NCBI GenBank assembly: GCA_002811645.1 | Contig: PDIP01000061.1 | Span: forward strand, 1 to 43,784 | Length of the DNA: 43,784 nt | Origin: Corallochytrium limacisporum | Lineage: Eukaryota > Opisthokonta | Direction: 5' to 3' | Part shown: piece after piece, positions 39,125 to 43,784 of the stretch | Numbering within the stretch: position 1 is the first letter of the stretch | How the letters are laid out: each line of letters begins with the position of its first letter | The notes under the pieces: generated by a model | What the model was told of the DNA's origin: nothing | Databases searched by the model: none | The model's input: the letters and a program-made list of their open reading frames with translations, nothing else | Program-made: the position numbers and the translations under genes

Positions 39125-40342
39125 TACACATCTGATACCAATGCTTAAAGTATTTGTTTGAGAGCTACTTCGATGCCATTGTCAATACTTCTACGGACTT
39201 TAATCCAAGCAATCAATAATTATATTGAGATCTCAATTGTGGCCAATTTATTTTGATTCGAATTGATATTTATAAGTTTGGGCGAGGGCGACGTGGCCGT
39301 TCCGCGGTCTGGTTACATTTCGTGTTTGCCGACGAATCCTTTCCTTATTTTTTTTTCATGCTTACTGAGTGGGAAGCAATCGAAAAGTAGCCTTGCCATT
39401 CTTGTTGCGTCCCATGCGTCCCAGGGTTTATTTATTTAACACATGGCCCCGTAACGAACGCCTGTTCGCTACCGGTAAACGTAACGAGGATGACTTTCAT
39501 GGACAAATGGCCGACGCGCGTTACTTGGGTTTTGCGTGCTGGACAAGCGAGAGAAACCGAATATGGTATCTCCAACTGGCAAGAAAGCAGGCGAGAACAT
39601 ACCTCTCGTTACATCCTTAACTGGTAGAGTCGGGTTTGTTAGATGTGAGGCATCTCATACTATCTGAGCAGTCTTACTTGGCTGAACATATCATCGTTTG
39701 CCTCGGAAGGCATCTGGGCCAATGCAGAGTGGGGGCATGTCCATGGATGTCGAACACAATATCACCTGCTCAGAAGCCCGAGGTACGTAGCAGGCGGTGG
39801 TGCACAGAGGAAGTCTGAAAGAGAGCGCACACACAGCAGCACAAAGGAAGAAGTAACATCGGTCACCGCTACTAAATCCATTCCCTCCGTTGGGTACGAC
39901 GGATGGTAAGTACATACAAGGGCAAAAAGGGGAATAGAAAAAGTTGTACGCTTACGATGCGCATGGACACTACATACAAGGTCAATAAGGAACAAGATTG
40001 GTCGGGGTCTAGCCCTCCTTCTCTCTCTCCTCCCCTGGGCCCCGGGCGGGCGAAGGAGGGAAAGAGTGAAGTCAGGCAGAGGGAGACGAGAGAATTTTAA
40101 TCAATAATGTATGGTGCATTTATTGTCCTTTTTACCACCTTTCTTTTTAAGAAAAGCAAAGAACAGACCTTTTAGATTGGCAGAGAGTGAGTGAAACAAG
40201 GGCAAGACCGGTGACATGAAAGTGATGAACAGTGTGGATGCTTACGGGAGGAGGCAGTGGGCCCGATGTACTCTCCCCCGTATGGCTGATTAGAAAACTT
40301 GGGGTCCTCGGGGCTGCTCACCTAATACAATCTGCCACACAT

Positions 40343-40343
<1 letters not shown>

Positions 40344-40400
<57 letters not shown>
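40344..40400. repeat. AC microsatellite
   Basis: About 28 uninterrupted AC units, the longest dinucleotide tract in the window. Confidence 0.95.
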
Positions 40401-40406
<6 letters not shown>

Positions 40407-40838
40407 AGACAGGCGCCTGTTTGTGCACCGGCCACATTGCCTTAGATCAGAATGAGTGTTATCGATAAAGAAACCTGTGTAAACGTAGATGAACCCCATC
40501 CATTGAGAAGCAAGTAAGCAGCCGGGGTCCCTCCATGCATCGTTCGTACCTTCCTTTGCAACTCTATAGAATGGGTCCCATTAACTTAGGTTCAACGCAC
40601 TGAGGTTTTGCTTCCCGCGGGCCGATTTCTGCAAACTTTTGAGCCACAGTATCTGCGAGAGTGTGTAGACTCAGTCCCGTTTGGGCTTGTCCAGGCCTGC
40701 GACATGCTTGTGCATGCCCCGCCTTTCTTCTTTGCCAGTCTGTTTTGGCACTCTCCCTCCCTCCAGCCACACTCGTGAGCATCTTCCCCTTATCTCTTTC
40801 TCTCAGGGATGTGGTGGAAGCCGATTTCGTTTCGTCCA

Positions 40839-41180
40839 TTAGGGAGAAGGACCATAACTGTTGACAAAAGCACGCAGACTTGGAGCATCATTGTATAATC
40901 CTCCCATATTGCCCTTTGGGAAGAAATTGAATGAAGTGAAGAGGAAATAGGGAAGAACAGCCGGATCGATATGCAGAAGCAAAGGTTGCGATGTGGTCAA
41001 CTGGTTGCGGGCAATCTTCAAGCTATAATGATGACCGTCAACGAACTGCTCGATGATGGTGACGGAAAAATGAGCAAGAAAAAGGGTCATTGTATGAACG
41101 AGAAATTCATTGACAGCATTAGGAAGATATAGGAAACCGAAAGGAACCGGCAAGGCGGGAATGGCCCAATATGGCTGCAT
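40839..41180 (-). CDS. Uncharacterised small hydrophobic ORF (uncertain)
   Basis: This 113-residue frame is not recognised. It contains hydrophobic stretches near 7-20 (IPALPVPFGFLYL), 28-45 (LVHTMTLFLAHFSVTII) and 72-90 (LPYFLFTSFNFF) and has no low-complexity composition, unlike other frames in this region. No promoter or homologue supports it. It could be a small membrane protein, a fragment of a decayed gene, or chance. Confidence 0.15.
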   Translation of the reverse strand: MQPYWAIPALPVPFGFLYLPNAVNEFLVHTMTLFLAHFSVTIIEQFVDGHHYSLKIARNQLTTSQPLLLHIDPAVLPYFLFTSFNFFPKGNMGGLYNDAPSLRAFVNSYGPSP

Positions 41181-42572
41181 GCCATACAGATTCAGCGTAA
41201 ATGTTATCGCTCCTGAATGTGTATTGGAAATTGTCGCCCTGGAGATAAAACAACTCCAATTCCTCTGTAGCTCTCATCACCTTTGCCAGTGCAGGATGGT
41301 TTTTGGTTTCGGTTTTTTATTCAATGCCTCGCTTTGTTTCTTGGTAGGGGCGCTCCTCACCGTTTACGTTGTTCATCGAATTACGAAGAGCATGTGCAGG
41401 GCTTGCTGAACCCGAGAGATAGTCTTCTGGCTGCGTTCTCATCGGATAGTTGGATATACGGTCCAGTACGTTTGTTTGCGTCTGAAAGGCTCTAACCACT
41501 CCTGCTAGTCTGGCTCGGTCGTATTGTTGCGCAGTTTCGACGGCGCCCCCGTCCACTCTCCCCCCAGGTTCTCGTTGCTTCTCCGACATGTGTAGCACCG
41601 AGCTCCCTAGATCCCATTAAGTGTCATCGCTCAAGTTGCAACCCAAATAGCTTTGATGCGTCTTTCATCCATTCATCCAGTTTCGTATTCTCTTCGCCTA
41701 TGCGCAGCAGGTGGCCCCATTGTGCAGTGCGCGGCATACATCACTGTCGACCGCAGTAGGCGGATGTACGTCTCTATCTAGCTTTCTTTGATGTTGGACT
41801 TTGTTATGCTTCGAAATGCATAATATGCGCTTGATTGTACACCAGGCGTGGTTTCCTTTTCCCATGACCCCGTGACACTGGTCTTGTTAACGACACCTTC
41901 AGTGCGCAAAACAGAGAATCTGATGCCCGGGGACCACGATGCTAGATGTCGATGCCAGACTACAGTATCATGCCCTCCATTCGAACCGTCACCCTCCCTC
42001 AGCAACCACTGCCACCCCCGAGTATTCAGGCAGTGGCTCACGTCCCCTACCAAAGCATTTCCACGTCATTTGTCTTGAACATTGTTGTTGTTTGAGTTGC
42101 ACAGGGGAACCTTAGATCTCAGGGGTTGTCACTTTTCGCAACACCAGCCCTCACGTTCCCGCTCACGGCCAGAAAAGTCAAGGCCGGAGCCGAATCCGAA
42201 TACAAAATACGGTCCTAACGTCTCTAAGTCGGTGCCAAATTTAAACTGGTTGCTCGTATATGTTTCAGCACCGTCCACCTAAATTGACCGAGAGTCCAGA
42301 ATCGGAAAGCGTGAACACGGAGATCAAGAAAAGGAGAGGCAAAGGAAGACCAAAAGGCAAAGGAGACAAAAGGGGGCGGGGGAGAATGAGATCGAAACAG
42401 AGCCCGGGGGGGGGGAGCGCGCGAGCAGCCTGTTTATATTTTTGTGTGGGTGTGTATGGGTGGTGCGTATTGCAGTTCATAGATTTGAAGATAGCTGAGT
42501 CACCGGGGATCATTGAACTTTTTCTGTTTTATCTAATCCTTCACCCCCTTAATTTTCATTTGTGTGAGGACA

Positions 42573-42591
42573 TCTCTCTCTCTCTCTCTCT
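42573..42591. repeat. CT microsatellite
   Basis: About nine CT units followed by interrupted CT/GT steps to about 42617. Confidence 0.8.
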
Positions 42592-42750
42592 GTGTCCCTC
42601 TCTCTGTCTCTCTCTCTTGCGCTATCTGTCCGCTTTTTGCCAGAGCCCTTCCGTGCGCTCCCACACATAAATACCCACCCATCCAAAAGAAGGAGCGGGC
42701 AAACCCCAGGCCATCCAAGTGAATCCTTTATCCCGCGGGGGAGGGGGTCC

Positions 42751-42771
42751 TCTATCTCTCTCTCTCTCTCC
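42751..42771. repeat. CT microsatellite
   Basis: About ten CT/TC units. Confidence 0.8.
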
Positions 42772-43618
42772 CTCTTATCCCTTTGTGTCCCCTCTCACTC
42801 TCTGTCTCTGTGTGCTTTACCACTGCATGGTACCGTTCACCACCCTTCCCTCACCATCATATTCATATCACTTGTCCGTCTTAATGGGCCACTCTCTCTC
42901 TGTGTCTTTGCCCAAAAGAATATAAGAAAGAAGGAGAAAATGTTTGGACTTTTCCCTTTTTCCGAAAGACCACAACAAAAAAAGTACACATTAAAACACT
43001 CAAAGGATCATCGGGTTCAAAAAAGTCCGTTTCAGTTCTCCATACTTTCAGTACTGATGACAGATGATTTGACACTAACAAAATCTCACATTAACAGCCC
43101 TGGTCCGTATATGGCCACCACGCCGAAGGAGGGGGGGGAGGGGGCAAGGGTTTGGTCGTTTGAACTTCCCGGGCCTTTTTTATCTTAATTATTCCTCTCT
43201 CTCTCTCGCTCTCATAGTCTTACACTCTGTCTCTCGCAATTTCGCCGTAGCTCAGCTCAAATTCGCCCTGCCCAGTGTCCCGCGGGGAGGCCGAATATTC
43301 GTCATAGGGGAAAACTTGCTAACCTCCACCCCCCTTCACTTTTCATTTTTTGCAACTATTATTATCCCGCGCTAGTGATTGCCTATGGCTCCTTTTGGCT
43401 TTTTTTTCTTACACTTTCTTTGCTCTTCGTCTCCCTGCCTTATTTTTTTTGTTGCATATTTTTTATTGTTTTGTTTGTGGTGATGGTGGTTGGGTTCCAT
43501 TTTTTCTTTGTTATTTTTTTTGGTTCTTGCTGATCATTTTGTCCAGTACGTCCTCGTCTCCCCTTTCTCGTCCAAAGAAGCCCCCCCCCGGGGAGGAGGG
43601 GTGTCGGCTTCCTCCTTT

Positions 43619-43635
43619 TCACACACACACACACA

Positions 43636-43667
<32 letters not shown>
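43619..43667. repeat. AC then TC compound microsatellite
   Basis: About nine or ten AC units run directly into about fifteen TC units. Confidence 0.9.
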
Positions 43668-43670
<3 letters not shown>

Positions 43671-43784
43671 CCTCCCCCCATATCTCTCCCCCTCACGTCA
43701 TCAGTCACCCGTATCTTCAGTACTGAGAATGGGACGGTCTCCAGGTGCTCGGTCCCGCCGCCCCCGGGGGGGGGGGCAGAGCAC

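Larger units (their letters stand above)
39125..43784. other. Gene-poor repeat-rich right end
   Basis: I can support no gene with confidence. A 14-bp palindrome, ATTGAGATCTCAAT, lies at 39224-39237 shortly after the CHORD gene. Microsatellites lie at 40344, 42573, 42751 and 43619. The region 41000-42300 is of more normal complexity but contains only short frames, of which 40839-41180 (minus) is the least repeat-like. TTCAGTACTGA occurs at 43047 and 43716. The window ends in facing C and G runs. Confidence 0.55.

Noticed and set aside
40344-40400. AC tract as a telomere or CRISPR-like array
   Set aside because: A plain dinucleotide microsatellite with no spacers and no telomere-type unit.
41110-41409. 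99-codon plus-strand frame with a hydrophobic end
   Set aside because: Overlaps the minus-strand candidate and shows no motif or promoter; the hydrophobic stretch alone is not enough.
41970-42010. Possible tRNA T-loop (GGTTCGAAT on the minus strand)
   Set aside because: The flanking bases do not form the T-stem and no acceptor or anticodon arm is found. I found no tRNA, rRNA or snRNA gene in the window.

Overview
The window is nuclear DNA from an intron-poor eukaryote. It carries SMG1, an RWD-RBR ubiquitin ligase of RNF14 type, the SAGA adaptor ADA2, a DESI2-type PPPDE peptidase and a CHORD-CS co-chaperone, nearly all as single uninterrupted reading frames (SMG1 alone runs 9.4 kb). A BIN4-like topoisomerase VI subunit and a plant-type glucuronokinase, together with the near absence of introns, point towards an alga. 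I favour a red alga of the Porphyridium/Chondrus kind, but this is inference and other protists are not excluded.

Layout. Positions 1-4093 are low-complexity DNA with at most one weak small-gene candidate. From 4094 to 27764 genes are dense: SMG1 (+), RNF14-like (+), BIN4-like (-), a SANT protein (+), DESI2-like (-), ADA2 (+), a coiled-coil protein (-), mercaptopyruvate sulfurtransferase (+) and glucuronokinase (-). From RNF14 onward the genes alternate strands and form four tail-to-tail pairs only 50-150 bp apart. Positions 27765-39124 hold two related PlsC/TMEM68-type acyltransferases (+) with strongly biased codon use, then a CHORD-CS gene (+), all separated by long microsatellite- and homopolymer-rich spacers. 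No gene can be supported confidently from 39125 to the end.

The genes cover RNA surveillance and ribosome-linked quality control (SMG1, RNF14), chromatin and DNA topology (ADA2, BIN4, SANT protein), ubiquitin-like deconjugation, sulfur and nucleotide-sugar metabolism, and lipid acylation. They do not form one pathway. The most interesting points are the probable nucleotidyltransferase-like domain fused in front of glucuronokinase, the BIN4 homologue with a lysine-alanine tail and likely 5' UTR intron, the acyltransferase pair with leader inverted repeats, and non-coding patterns: G/C-tract blocks found only in promoter-bearing spacers, a duplicated G-tract/AATATATAG/C-tract element, and a dispersed motif resembling TACTRAATGTAYTGC.
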